Of a stretch of DNA of 64,000 bases, positions 1-8,420 are shown piece after piece. The notes beneath the pieces are model-generated. The model saw only the letters and a list, made by a program, of their open reading frames with translations. It had not been told where the DNA came from and did not search any database. The number at the start of each line of letters is the position of its first letter. The first letter of the stretch is position 1. Source of the DNA: Streptomyces europaeiscabiei (GTDB lineage Bacteria; Actinomycetota; Actinomycetes; Streptomycetales; Streptomycetaceae); the NCBI RefSeq assembly GCF_036346855.1, contig NZ_CP107841.1:3786001-3850000 (forward strand), read 5' to 3'. Both the position numbers and the translations under genes were made by a program.

Positions 1-31
1 CAACGACCAATACCACCAGTACGAGTTCTGA
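1..31 (+). CDS. 3' end of an unidentified gene
   Basis: From base 2 an open frame reads nine codons to a TGA at 29-31 (C-terminal residues NDQYHQYEF). Seven of the nine codons end in C or G at the wobble position, as expected for coding sequence here. The body of the gene is outside the window, so no function can be given. It is on the same strand as the ABC importer that follows 83 bases later and could be part of the same transcript. Confidence 0.35.
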   Translation, partial: NDQYHQYEF

Positions 32-113
32 CCGGCAAAGGATGTACCGGCCTGACCTGGGTCTCTAACCTCCCGGCAACAGCTGCCAGAAGGCACGCGC
101 CAGGAGGAGAACC

Positions 114-1316
114 ATGGCCAGATCCAGCCACATCGGCACCGGGCACACCATCGTCACCGGCACGGGGTCCGTGCACCGGCGTCCCGTCCGGCGTCCCCTC
201 GCGGCGGCGTTCGCCGCGACCCTCGCGCTCGGCACCCTGGGCGCCTGCGGCGGTGGCGACACCGACGCGCCGAAGGTGGCGGAGAACAAGATCTCGGCGG
301 GCCAGGTGCCGGACTACTACCCGGCGGACTACGCCGACCTGATCTCGGCGGCGGAGAAGGAGGGCGGCAAGCTCACCGTCTACTCGAACCTCGGCGACGA
401 GAACATGGCGCCGATCGTCCGGGACTTCAAGAAGAAGTACGACTTCATCAAGACCGTCTCCGTCAACGAGCTGGACAGCGACGAGCTGTTCCAGAAGACC
501 CTGTCCGAGAACGCGGCCGGCTCCTCCCCGGCGGACGTGCTGATCTCCAGCGCGGCGACCGCGTGGGCCGACTTCTCGGGCCGCAAGGGCACGGTCCTGG
601 AGTACAAGTCGCCGGAGCTGGAGGAACTGGGCGCGAGCGCGGAGCTGCTGCCGAGCGTGTACTCGGTGTCGCAGGACCCGATGACGATCGCGTACAACAC
701 GTCGCTGATGGAGACCCCGCCGACCACGCTGACGGACTTCGCGAAGATCCTCACGTCGGACGAGGACAAGTACAAGAACAAGGTGACGGTCCGCGACCCG
801 GAGGGCTCGTTCGGCTTCACGGTCACGCGGGCGCTCACCGAGGGCAACCCGGAGTCCTGGACCGACCTGGAGAAGATTCTTCCGCTGACCCGCCCGGAGA
901 CCTCCTCCGGCACCCAGCTGGAGAAGATCGTCGCCGGTGAGTACATGGCCGGCTTCCTGATCAGCGCCTCCCCCGCGTACCCGGTCGTCGAGGACAGCGC
1001 GGGTCTTGTGAAGATCGTCTTCCCGAAGGACGGCACGGTCGTCCTGCCGCGCGGCCTCGGTATCGCCGCCGAGGCGCCGCACCCGGCGACCTCGAAGCTC
1101 TTCCTGGACTTCGCCCTCTCCGACGAGGGCCAGCGCGCGGTCGCCGAGGGCGGTCTGGCCTCGTACCGCGAGGGCGTCAAGGGCGAGGGTCTGCACACCT
1201 ACCAGGAGGTCGTGGACGCGGTCGGCGAGGAGAACATCATCCACGTCGAGTACAAGCCGGTCGCGAAGGACGACGCCGCCGCCTGGCTGGAGCGCTTCGA
1301 CGGACTGCGCAAGTAG
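114..1316 (+). CDS. ABC importer substrate-binding lipoprotein (family 1)
   Basis: Extracellular solute-binding protein of 400 residues, the ligand-capturing part of an ABC importer anchored outside the membrane. The N-terminus has a basic region, a hydrophobic stretch (about residues 29-42) and a lipobox ending LGAC with the acylated cysteine at about residue 45; a short Gly/Asp linker follows. The body resembles the FbpA/AfuA-like proteins that bind iron(III), thiamine or aminophosphonate-type ligands. ATG 114 follows AGGAGGAGA at 101-109, which supports this start. The permease begins 43 bases downstream, so the three genes probably form one operon. No iron box is visible upstream, so iron as the substrate is not supported by regulation; the ligand is unknown. 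Confidence 0.9.
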   Translation: MARSSHIGTGHTIVTGTGSVHRRPVRRPLAAAFAATLALGTLGACGGGDTDAPKVAENKISAGQVPDYYPADYADLISAAEKEGGKLTVYSNLGDENMAPIVRDFKKKYDFIKTVSVNELDSDELFQKTLSENAAGSSPADVLISSAATAWADFSGRKGTVLEYKSPELEELGASAELLPSVYSVSQDPMTIAYNTSLMETPPTTLTDFAKILTSDEDKYKNKVTVRDPEGSFGFTVTRALTEGNPESWTDLEKILPLTRPETSSGTQLEKIVAGEYMAGFLISASPAYPVVEDSAGLVKIVFPKDGTVVLPRGLGIAAEAPHPATSKLFLDFALSDEGQRAVAEGGLASYREGVKGEGLHTYQEVVDAVGEENIIHVEYKPVAKDDAAAWLERFDGLRK

Positions 1317-1359
1317 TCCGTAACCAGGCAGCCTCCAGGGACGATCGGAGTCAGAGCAG

Positions 1360-3132
1360 ATGTCAACCCTCACCCAGCCGCCCCGCACCCCGGCCGGCGA
1401 GTCACCCACGGAAACGTTCAGGCCGCCGCGCTACCGCCGCCCCCTCGGCATCGGGCGGGACACGGTCGTCCAGTACGCGGTCCTGGCGTTCCTCGCCGTC
1501 CTGGTGCTGGCCCCGATCGTCCCGACCCTCTACCAGAGCATCCGCAACCGCCCGCTCTACGAGGCGGGCGGAGCCTTCACCCTCAGCGGCTACACCGACC
1601 TCTTCACCAAGGCCGGCTTCGGTGAAGTCGCCCTGAACACGCTGCTGTTCGCCTCGCTGACGACGATCCTCAGCCTGGCCATCGCCATCCCGATGGCGAT
1701 CGTGGTGGTCCGGACGAAGCTGCCGGGCGGCCGGCTGGTCGCGCTGGCGATGCAGTGGCCGTTCTTCATCTCCTCGCTGATCCTGGGCTTCGGCTGGATC
1801 ATCATGTACGGCCCGGCCGGGTTCGTCAGCGTCAAGGTGCAGCAGGTCTTCGGCGGGGTGCCGTGGAACCTGTACTCGATCCCCGGCATGGCTCTCACGG
1901 AAGCCGTGGCACTCGCCCCGATCGCGTACGTCTTCTGCGCCAACGCCCTGCGGCAGTCGGACGCGTCGCTGGAGTCGGCCGCCCAGGTCTGCGGTGCGGG
2001 CCCCTTCCGCATCCTCGCCCAGGTGATCGTCCCGCTGCTGCGGCCCCCGATCGTCTACTCGGCGATCCTCGTCTTCTCCGTCTCCATCGAGACGCTGAGC
2101 GTGCCTCTGCTGTACGGCCAGCCGGTCAGCATCGACGTCTTCTCGACCTTCCTCTACCACAACGGACTTCAGTCGGTGGACCCCGACTACACGATGCTGG
2201 GCGCCGCCTCCACGGTGATCCTCGTGCTCACCCTCAGCCTGGTCGCCGTACAGGCGAAGCTGCTGAAGGACGCGGCCCGGTTCGTGTCCGTGCGCGGCAA
2301 GGTGACCCGGCCGCGCAAGCTCGACCTGGGCTGGCTGAAGTGGGTGAGCATCGCCTGCATCTGGTTCTACGTGATCGTCGGCGCCCTGATCCCGATCGCG
2401 GGCCTGGTGATGCGGTCCTTCACGCTCGTCTTCACGCCGCTGCAGTCGCCGTTCAGGACGGTGACGACGAAAAACTACGAGCTCGTCTTCGACTCCGACA
2501 ACTACGTGCAGTCGCTGTGGAACAGCCTCATCGTGGCCGGTGTCGGCTCGGTGGTGGTCAGTGTCCTGGCCGTGTTCGCGGTGATGGTGGCCCGGCGCTC
2601 CACGTTCAAGTGGGGCCGGGCGGTGGAGTATCTGGCCCTCATCCCCCAGTCCCTCCCCGGCATCATCATCGGTATCGGCTTCTTCTGGGCCTTCGCGCTC
2701 GCCCCGTTCGGGATGGGGTCGGTCCTCCAGGGCACGATCTACGCCGTCGTCATCGCCTTCGGCATGCGGGCCCTGCCCAGCGCGTTCGGCTCGGTCGCCC
2801 CGGCGATCATGCAGATCGGCGGTGAGCTGGACAACGCGGCCCGGGTCTCCGGCGCCGACTGGCTGATGACCTTCTTCCGTGTCCTGCGGGCCCTGATCAC
2901 GCCGGCGTTCGCCGGAGCCCTGGTGCTCACCTTCGTGATCATGCTCAAGGAGTACTCCCCGGCCGTCTTCCTCAGCTCGGCCGACAACAACATCCTCGGC
3001 ACCACCATGCTCAGTCTCTGGACGCAGGGCAGGGCCGGATCCGTCGCCGCGCTGGCCACCCTCCAGATCGGCATCACCGCGGTCTTCGTCGCACTCGCTG
3101 GACTGCTCATGAAGGGAAAGCACCATGCCTGA
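1360..3132 (+). CDS. ABC importer permease, two fused membrane domains
   Basis: Integral membrane permease of 590 residues with two homologous binding-protein-dependent transport domains in one chain, as in FbpB/AfuB-type permeases. A first hydrophobic helix lies near residues 37-60. Each half contains several helices and an EAA-like loop that docks the ATPase: one around residues 204-228 (ESAAQVCGAG) and one around 489-512 (DNAARVSGAD). The length fits fused permeases rather than the usual single-domain subunits of about 280 residues. The last eight bases overlap the ATPase gene, implying translational coupling. It should move the ligand captured by the upstream lipoprotein into the cytoplasm. 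Confidence 0.92.
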   Translation: MSTLTQPPRTPAGESPTETFRPPRYRRPLGIGRDTVVQYAVLAFLAVLVLAPIVPTLYQSIRNRPLYEAGGAFTLSGYTDLFTKAGFGEVALNTLLFASLTTILSLAIAIPMAIVVVRTKLPGGRLVALAMQWPFFISSLILGFGWIIMYGPAGFVSVKVQQVFGGVPWNLYSIPGMALTEAVALAPIAYVFCANALRQSDASLESAAQVCGAGPFRILAQVIVPLLRPPIVYSAILVFSVSIETLSVPLLYGQPVSIDVFSTFLYHNGLQSVDPDYTMLGAASTVILVLTLSLVAVQAKLLKDAARFVSVRGKVTRPRKLDLGWLKWVSIACIWFYVIVGALIPIAGLVMRSFTLVFTPLQSPFRTVTTKNYELVFDSDNYVQSLWNSLIVAGVGSVVVSVLAVFAVMVARRSTFKWGRAVEYLALIPQSLPGIIIGIGFFWAFALAPFGMGSVLQGTIYAVVIAFGMRALPSAFGSVAPAIMQIGGELDNAARVSGADWLMTFFRVLRALITPAFAGALVLTFVIMLKEYSPAVFLSSADNNILGTTMLSLWTQGRAGSVAALATLQIGITAVFVALAGLLMKGKHHA

Positions 3133-4252
3133 GGTGACCGTCAAGAACCTCGCCAAGACGTTCGGCGACAACTCCGTCCTGCGGGATGTCACCTTCACCA
3201 TCAAGGACGGCGAGTTCTTCACGCTGCTCGGCGCGAGCGGCTGCGGCAAGTCGACGACGCTGAACTGCATCGCGGGTCTGGAGCAGCCGACGGAGGGCTC
3301 GATCGCGGTTGGGGGGAGACCGTTCGTGGACGCCGGGGCCGGGATCTTCCTTCCTCCCGAGGAGCGCAACCTCGGCATGGTCTTCCAGTCGTACGCGCTG
3401 TGGCCGCACATGACCATCGCGAAGAACCTCGCGCTGCCGCTCAACATCCGCAAGGTGCCTAAGGACAAGCAGAGGACGCTGATCCACGACGCGCTGGACA
3501 AGGTGGGCCTGGCCGCGCTGAGCGGCCGGTACCCGCACCAGCTCTCCGGCGGCCAGCAGCAACGCGTCGCCCTGGCACGGGCGTTGGTGTACTCGCCGAC
3601 GGTCCTGCTGCTGGACGAGCCCCTGTCGAACCTGGACGCCAAGCTGCGCGAGCAGGCCCGTGCCTGGCTCAAGCGGCTCCAGGAGGAGCTGGGCATCACG
3701 ACCGTCTACGTCACCCACGACCAGGACGAGGCGCTCGCGCTGAGCGACCGGATCGCCGTGATGGAGGGCGGCAACATGATCCAGATCGGCACGCCGCACG
3801 AGATCTACGAGCGGCCCGCGGCCCCGGCCGTCGCCGCGTTCGTCGGCCGCTGCAACTTCCTCACCGGCAAGGTGGTGAGCCTGGACGGCACCCGGCACAC
3901 CGTGCTCCTCGACTCCAGCGGGGACGTCGTACGGGTCGACAGCGAGCGGCGCGTCCCGACCGGGGACTCCGTGACGGTGGCCGTCCGCCCCGAGCGCCTG
4001 GAAGTCGTCGCCTCGGCCGAGACCCCGGCCGGCGTGAACAGGCTCGACACCCAGGTCATCACCAGCTCCTACGTCGGCTCCCGCTACGAGTACGACGTCC
4101 GCCTCGGCGACCAGGTGGTGCAGGTGCTGAGCGGCAACGGGGGCCTGGCGGGCGAGGTGGCCCTGGTCTTCGACCCGGGGCACGCGCTGCTGTACGCGGA
4201 CAAGGTCGAACTGCCGGAGGACCAGCGGGACTTGCTGACGGTCGTCAGGTGA
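3125..4252 (+). CDS. ABC importer ATP-binding protein
   Basis: Cytoplasmic ATPase of 375 residues that powers the importer encoded just upstream. It has Walker A GASGCGKS (about residues 36-43), the ABC signature LSGGQQQR (about 139-146), Walker B LLLLDEP (near 160), the switch histidine VTHDQDEA (about 198-205) and a C-terminal TOBE-like region from about 240, typical of the CUT1/iron/spermidine class. The start ATG lies inside the end of the permease gene. Walker and signature residues are intact, so the enzyme should be active. It is the last gene of the operon; a convergent gene follows. Confidence 0.93.
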   Translation: MPEVTVKNLAKTFGDNSVLRDVTFTIKDGEFFTLLGASGCGKSTTLNCIAGLEQPTEGSIAVGGRPFVDAGAGIFLPPEERNLGMVFQSYALWPHMTIAKNLALPLNIRKVPKDKQRTLIHDALDKVGLAALSGRYPHQLSGGQQQRVALARALVYSPTVLLLDEPLSNLDAKLREQARAWLKRLQEELGITTVYVTHDQDEALALSDRIAVMEGGNMIQIGTPHEIYERPAAPAVAAFVGRCNFLTGKVVSLDGTRHTVLLDSSGDVVRVDSERRVPTGDSVTVAVRPERLEVVASAETPAGVNRLDTQVITSSYVGSRYEYDVRLGDQVVQVLSGNGGLAGEVALVFDPGHALLYADKVELPEDQRDLLTVVR

Positions 4253-4256
4253 CGGA

Positions 4257-4312
4257 GGGGCCTGGCCGAGCTTTGACCCGCACGTGGGTCATCGCCTCCC
4301 CCCACAGGCCCC
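4257..4312. terminator. Candidate bidirectional terminator
   Basis: Between the ATPase stop and the convergent membrane-protein gene, GGGGCCTG (4257-4264) pairs with CAGGCCCC (4305-4312). Inside this stem TGACCC (4274-4279) pairs with GGGTCA (4286-4291). The nested stem-loops sit where both transcripts would end. There is no U-run, which is common in Streptomyces. Confidence 0.5.
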
Positions 4313-4317
4313 GACCT

Positions 4318-4941
4318 CTACCGGACCTGGGGCGGTTCGCTTCGCGGTGCCGCACCCTCCGCGTACTCCCTGGGGCGACTACGTCGATCACGCCACCAGT
4401 CCTGCGCTGAGTGAACGATCAGCACGACAGCAGTCACCAGCGCGACGACGCGAATCGCATTCCAGGTTATGTCGGTGGTCAATCCCTGCGAGTCCGCCTC
4501 CACGACGAGCCGCTGAGAGGTCTCGAGGAAAGCAATCAGCGGAACAAGCAGGCGGAAGGGGAGGCCACCGATACCGGGCGTGCGTGCCAGGTTTCCCAGG
4601 AAGCCCAAAGGCGCCCCGAGGACGAACGCCGCCAGTCCCCAGGCCAGCATTTTGGAAGTGAGACCCTCGCCGGCCCCACCGGAAATCACCCGACCCATCG
4701 GGGCCTCAGGGCTAAGATACTTGAAGAGGTAATACGCGACCACACCGATGGCCAATGCCGAAGAAGCCAGCAGCGACGACTCGATTTTAGATCGCCGCGA
4801 CCAGCCGACCACAAAAGCAAAGCACGCCCACGACCACCCGCCGGAAAACACAAGATGCACAGCATGAAGAAGCGGGTTTTCGAATTTACCTGCCAGTGGG
4901 CCGACCATGCCGAGTACGAGACCCGCCCCGAGAGTCATCAC
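4318..4941 (-). CDS. Integral membrane protein, DUF6518-like
   Basis: Membrane protein of 207 residues with about five to six hydrophobic helices (for example near residues 2-18, 28-46, 58-75, 95-115, 125-140 and 168-182) and a basic, hydrophilic tail. It resembles the Streptomyces membrane proteins grouped as DUF6518; this is a recollection of family patterns, not a search. The earliest in-frame start is GTG 4941 (then ATG 4938), because a TAG lies 15 codons upstream. No good ribosome binding site precedes it, so the N-terminus may be shortened. It lies on the same strand as the bacteriocin-like gene upstream but is separated from it by 265 bases and a hairpin, so a partner or immunity role is only speculation. 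Confidence 0.7.
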   Translation of the reverse strand: MMTLGAGLVLGMVGPLAGKFENPLLHAVHLVFSGGWSWACFAFVVGWSRRSKIESSLLASSALAIGVVAYYLFKYLSPEAPMGRVISGGAGEGLTSKMLAWGLAAFVLGAPLGFLGNLARTPGIGGLPFRLLVPLIAFLETSQRLVVEADSQGLTTDITWNAIRVVALVTAVVLIVHSAQDWWRDRRSRPREYAEGAAPRSEPPQVR

Positions 4942-5058
4942 AGCAGGAAAGGCGCGAGTATGCGAAAAGTGTACGATTTCCTATACCTCACTCTGTGCTC
5001 ATGATCGCATGCACTCGGCTCCCGGCGTCACCGTCGACAGACGGGCGTGACGCAGGCG

Positions 5059-5124
5059 CAGGCACGGGCCTGTGCGATCACGGAGCTCTCCACGCTCAGT
5101 GATCACACGGAGAACCCGTGCCTG
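5059..5124 (-). terminator. Long imperfect hairpin after the bacteriocin gene
   Basis: CAGGCACGGG (5059-5068) pairs with CCCGTGCCTG (5115-5124), and the inner parts TGTGCGATCA and TGATCACAC also nearly pair. The hairpin begins about 80 bases beyond the bacteriocin-like stop codon on the minus strand and probably ends that transcript. Confidence 0.55.
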
Positions 5125-5206
5125 CACCGCCGCTGGTCCTGGACCGTGAGATCTCAGCCGCCGACTACGCTTGTGGCCGCCTCGAGTGATCCATTCGGGG
5201 CCGGTC

Positions 5207-5662
5207 TCAGTCCTTGGACCAGAACGCCTGGCACGTGTAGGCGCCACCACCGGTCAAGTGGGCGCTGGCCGTGAGGTTGGCGCGAGCCCAGGCGCGCTTC
5301 GAGCCGCCGGCGATCTTCACGGTCGCACTATGACCCACTGCGTGATGGAAGTAATTCGAGTAGCAGTCCTTGCCACCCGCGACGGCGTTCCAGCCGAAGC
5401 TCCAGGTTCCGCCACCGACCTCGACAATGGTCTGCGGCTTCACAAGCCTCACCGAATCGTCCATCGTGATCGTCACCATGCCCCATTCGCTGGGGTTACC
5501 CAGATGCGCAGGCGGCTGGGTGCCGTCCCCACGAGTGTGGAACGTGACCGCGCTGGAGACGTCGGCCTGATCGTCGGCCGCGGCAGCCGGTGTGGCGAGG
5601 GCGCCGGCTGCCAGAGCTGCGCCGGCAAAAGCCAGACCCAGAGATTTCCTGAAAACCTTCAC
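5207..5662 (-). CDS. Lactococcin 972-family secreted bacteriocin-like protein
   Basis: Secreted protein of 151 residues. The N-terminus (VKVFRKSLG, then a hydrophobic Ala-rich stretch ending ATPAAA) is a Sec signal peptide, probably cut near residue 27. The C-terminal 70 residues carry the lactococcin 972 pattern: GGTWSFG, YSNYFHH, HSATV, ARA, LTGGGAY and a terminal FW followed by SKD. Lactococcin 972 binds lipid II and blocks septum formation in lactococci. Start GTG 5662 is chosen because GGGAGGA lies seven bases upstream; an in-frame GTG at 5689 has no such site. The extra 50-60 residues between signal and core make it longer than lactococcin 972. The usual dedicated multi-TM immunity protein and ABC transporter are not evident nearby. 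Confidence 0.85.
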   Translation of the reverse strand: MKVFRKSLGLAFAGAALAAGALATPAAAADDQADVSSAVTFHTRGDGTQPPAHLGNPSEWGMVTITMDDSVRLVKPQTIVEVGGGTWSFGWNAVAGGKDCYSNYFHHAVGHSATVKIAGGSKRAWARANLTASAHLTGGGAYTCQAFWSKD

Positions 5663-5689
5663 GAAACATTCCTCCCGTTGTTCCCCCAC

Positions 5690-6050
5690 ACGGGGGACGG
5701 AAGGATCCTAGGCAGCACCACATCCCTCAACAAAGGAATATTGAGGCGCTCGCCCAAAAAGCGCCATCGACCGATTTGCGCACTCCAAGCGGGCTTCCCC
5801 CACATTGCGACGGCAGCTTGGATGCGTAATGCCCCAATATCGCGCGTTGGTCAGACCCTTCGCCCACTCCAGCAGGCTGGTGGCCGAGTCCTGATCTCGA
5901 TGCTGCACGGCAATCCGTCGACGGATTCGGTAGATCGCCCGCTTTGGGTAGATACCGGGGCAGACCGAGGTTGCCGGGGTCGGGCAGCGAAGCGCGGGGC
6001 GATGCTGCCTGACGCCTCCGCTGTATGCCCGGTAGCCGCCGGGTGAGGCT
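5690..6050. other. Intergenic region without a recognisable gene
   Basis: These 361 bases separate two divergent genes and presumably contain both promoters. Open frames here have no ribosome binding sites or coding-like codon use. Base composition is a little lower in GC than the flanks, with stretches such as AAAGGAATATTGAGG near 5730-5745. No clear operator was seen. Confidence 0.4.
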
Positions 6051-6056
6051 GTGGCC

Positions 6057-6761
6057 ATGAGAATCGGTGCGTCGCTCCTCACGTTGTCCCTGGTCCCGCT
6101 ACTGGCCTGCGTCCTGGTGTTCGCCGAGTGGCTGCCCCGGGACATGGACCGCTACGCCGACTACAGGGCAGCCGGGCGATGCGCCGCCGACTCCCCCGTG
6201 GTGAAGTACGAGGACTGCCTGCGGACGGCCCCCTTCACCGTCGACGGTACGCGCAACAAGGCGGGCAGAAGCGGCAGTTACCAGGCCACGCTGTCCGGCG
6301 CGCCCTTCTGGAACGGGACCGTGTCGTTCGGCGACCCCGACCCCCTGCTGGCGCGGCTGCGGCCCGGGGACCGGGTCACCGGCACAGTCTGGCGCGGGGA
6401 CGTCGTGGCGCTCGGCCGGGGAGACGTCCGGCAGAGCACCTCCGTCGAGCCTCGCGACGAACCCCAGATGACGGCCGCGATCGGCACGTTCGCGGGCCTG
6501 CTGGCCGCCCTCGCGTTCTGGCTCGGCACGATGCGGCTGACCGGCCCCCGCGACCGTGAGCCCCGCACCTGGGCCCATTACGGCAAGCCCCTGCTCATCA
6601 CCCTGGTCGGCGTGTGCTTCGGGATCGGGCTGCCGTCCGTGTGGCTGGGCCTCCCGTGGCGGCTCGTGCCCGCCGTCGTCGTCCCCTTCATGGTGTGCGC
6701 GGCCTGGCTGCTCCACCGGTACCGCGTCGCTTCGGCGGCCTCCGGTCCGGCAGCCGCTTGA
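6057..6761 (+). CDS. Membrane protein of unknown function
   Basis: Protein of about 234 residues. It has an N-terminal hydrophobic helix (residues 4-22), a soluble outer domain of roughly 110 residues with two cysteines (CAADS and EDCLR) that could form a disulfide, then three hydrophobic helices (about 140-158, 175-195 and 200-217) and a short basic tail. No family was recognised. Start is ATG 6057 or GTG 6051, two codons earlier; the upstream site (GGGTGAGG) is weak for both. It stands alone, with the DUF397 gene following after 134 bases on the same strand. Confidence 0.7.
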   Translation: MRIGASLLTLSLVPLLACVLVFAEWLPRDMDRYADYRAAGRCAADSPVVKYEDCLRTAPFTVDGTRNKAGRSGSYQATLSGAPFWNGTVSFGDPDPLLARLRPGDRVTGTVWRGDVVALGRGDVRQSTSVEPRDEPQMTAAIGTFAGLLAALAFWLGTMRLTGPRDREPRTWAHYGKPLLITLVGVCFGIGLPSVWLGLPWRLVPAVVVPFMVCAAWLLHRYRVASAASGPAAA

Positions 6762-6895
6762 CCAGCGACCGCCAGCCCGGCAGATCGGTCTCCAGAGGAG
6801 GTCGGCGTCCTGCAACGGCGGTGTGCCAGGATGCGATCGCAGGCTCTCACCTCCGAAGACTCTGTGAGCCTGTTGCGGCGGATGCGAGGAAATCC

Positions 6896-7138
6896 ATGAG
6901 CAGCTCCGAACCGACCTGGTTCAAAAGCAGTTACAGCGGCGCCGACGGCGACGACTGCGTCGCAGTGGCCCTCTCCTGGTTCAAGTCGAGCTACAGCAGC
7001 GGCGACGACTGCGTCGAAGTGGCCGTCGCCCTCCCCCACACCATCCACGTCCGCGACTCCAAGAACACCACCGGCCCCCAGCTCACTCTCTCCCCCACCG
7101 CCTGGGCCGACTTCGTCCCGTACGCCGCTCAGGACTGA
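6896..7138 (+). CDS. DUF397 protein with duplicated motif
   Basis: Small protein of 80 residues. DUF397 proteins are abundant in Streptomyces, usually paired with a helix-turn-helix (XRE) regulator that they are thought to modulate. The N-terminal motif WFKSSYS occurs twice (about residues 8-14 and 28-34), each followed by a GDDCV segment, so about 20 residues look tandemly duplicated at both DNA and protein level. The C-terminal part has the usual VRDSKN and SPTAWADF motifs. ATG 6896 is preceded by GAGGA at 6886-6890. No XRE gene lies next to it; the next gene, eight bases downstream, is an AraC-type regulator. Confidence 0.88.
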   Translation: MSSSEPTWFKSSYSGADGDDCVAVALSWFKSSYSSGDDCVEVAVALPHTIHVRDSKNTTGPQLTLSPTAWADFVPYAAQD

Positions 7139-7146
7139 CCCTCGCC

Positions 7147-8127
7147 ATGATCGGAACGGTCTTCCGAAGTGACGACGTGCCCAAGGAGCACCGGTTCGAG
7201 TACTGGGGCGAGTTGATGCACCGGGCGATCGCGCCCAGTCACATGAACAGCTTGTTCGCCGACGACTTCTGGGCGGAACAGCGGTTGCTGGAGCTGGGCC
7301 CGGTGCTGGTGTGGCCGACGGCGCACCTGCCGACGGAGTTCCGGCGTACCGAGAAGCTGATACGGCAGTCCGACCCGGAGATGTACCACCTGTCCCTGGT
7401 GGTCGGCGGCGACCTGGGGTTCGAGCATGTGGGGCGGGCCGAGGCGTACGGCCCGAGCGACCTGTGGCTGAGCGACACCTCACGGCCGTACGAGGTGCAC
7501 CTGCCGGCCGACCGGGGCCGTCAGGTGATCACGGGGGTGGGTGTGGACTTCCCCAAGGCGCTGGTGCCCCTGCCGCCCGCCCGCATCCAGCAGCTGCTGG
7601 GGCGGCGGCTGCCGGGGCGGGAGGGGGTGGGCGCCCTGCTGACGGGGTTCCTCACCGGTCTGGAGCAGCAGGCCGACGTCCTGCAGCCGTCCGACGCGCC
7701 CCGCCTCGGCACCGTCCTGATCGACCTGCTGTCGGCCTGGTTCGCACAGGTGTTGGAGGCGGAGGACGCGCTGCCTCCGGAGACCCGCCAGCGGGCTCTG
7801 ACGACGCGCGTACGGGCGTTCATCCGCCAGAACCTGCACGACCCCGAGCTGGCACCGCCCGTGATAGCGGCCGCGCATCACATCTCGCTGAGCTATCTGC
7901 ACCGGATCTTCCAGGAGGACACCCCCGGCGAGACGGTCGCGGCCTGGATCCGCGCCCAGCGCCTCGAAGGCGCCCGCCGCGACCTGGCGGACCCCAACCT
8001 CGCCTCCACGCCCGTCCACACCATCGCCACCCGCTGGGGGATGGTCCGCCCCTCCGACTTCACGCGGGCGTTCCGGAGCGCGTACGGGGTGTCGCCCATG
8101 GAGTACCGCGCGCGGGAGACGGAGTGA
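7147..8127 (+). CDS. AraC-family transcriptional regulator
   Basis: Regulator of 326 residues. The first 190 or so resemble the AraC-binding-like domain (RFEYWGELMHRAIAP near the start, then a cupin-like segment). The last 100 hold two helix-turn-helix motifs: VIAAAHHISLSYLHRIFQ (about 239-256) and a second around HTIATRWGMVRPSDFTRAF with the family ending GVSPMEYR. It should bind DNA as a one-component regulator; the ligand and targets are unknown. It starts eight bases after the DUF397 gene and may be cotranscribed. The gene ends near the decayed PIN-domain gene on the opposite strand. Confidence 0.92.
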   Translation: MIGTVFRSDDVPKEHRFEYWGELMHRAIAPSHMNSLFADDFWAEQRLLELGPVLVWPTAHLPTEFRRTEKLIRQSDPEMYHLSLVVGGDLGFEHVGRAEAYGPSDLWLSDTSRPYEVHLPADRGRQVITGVGVDFPKALVPLPPARIQQLLGRRLPGREGVGALLTGFLTGLEQQADVLQPSDAPRLGTVLIDLLSAWFAQVLEAEDALPPETRQRALTTRVRAFIRQNLHDPELAPPVIAAAHHISLSYLHRIFQEDTPGETVAAWIRAQRLEGARRDLADPNLASTPVHTIATRWGMVRPSDFTRAFRSAYGVSPMEYRARETE

Positions 8128-8184
8128 GAGGTGTCGGCCTTGTGGATCGGCGCCGCCGTGGCCGGTGTCGCCCTGGCGGTGGTG

Positions 8185-8420
8185 CTCGTGGACCTGCCCG
8201 ACCTCGACCTGCTTGCCGCAGAGCGGCTTGAGATCGTCGAGGTCGGAGGTGAGGACGGTCACCGGGGGCTGCGCCGAGCGGGCGGTGGCGGCGACGATCG
8301 CGTCCAGGGCGTACTTGTGCCCGCCGGTCCTGCCGCTGTCCTTCATCCGCGCGACGGCCTCTTCGGCGATGTCCGCGGTGACCGGCTCCACGACGAGTCG
8401 GGAGAGGTCAGGCCGGTCTG
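8185..8420 (-). pseudogene. Remnant of a PIN-domain (VapC-like) toxin gene
   Basis: On the minus strand the frame reads LVVEPVTADIAEEAVAR, then HKYALDAIVAATA and VLTSDLDDL, ending near GKQVEV. These are the C-terminal features of VapC-type PIN ribonucleases, including two of the acidic metal ligands (the Asp in YALDAIVA and the Asp in LTSD). The N-terminal half with the first catalytic Asp is missing: upstream sequence is a 46-bp duplication and unrelated GC-rich DNA. There is no start codon with a ribosome binding site, and the stop expected after GKQVEV is absent. No VapB-like antitoxin gene is adjacent. It is therefore read as a decayed gene, not a functional toxin. Confidence 0.65.

Noticed and set aside
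1402..3699. A 765-codon open frame on the minus strand
   Set aside because: It is antisense to the permease and ATPase genes, which have clear domains. The peptide is Arg/Glu/His/Asp-rich without hydrophobic core, a typical shadow frame in high-GC DNA.
1..4252. Assignment of the first ABC importer to iron
   Set aside because: The protein types resemble iron(III) importers, but there is no iron box upstream, while the des genes in the same window have clear boxes. The substrate is left open.
4318..5662. Toxin-immunity pair as a firm call
   Set aside because: The membrane protein looks like a widespread Streptomyces family, lacks a good start and is separated by a hairpin, so only the bacteriocin-like gene is called.
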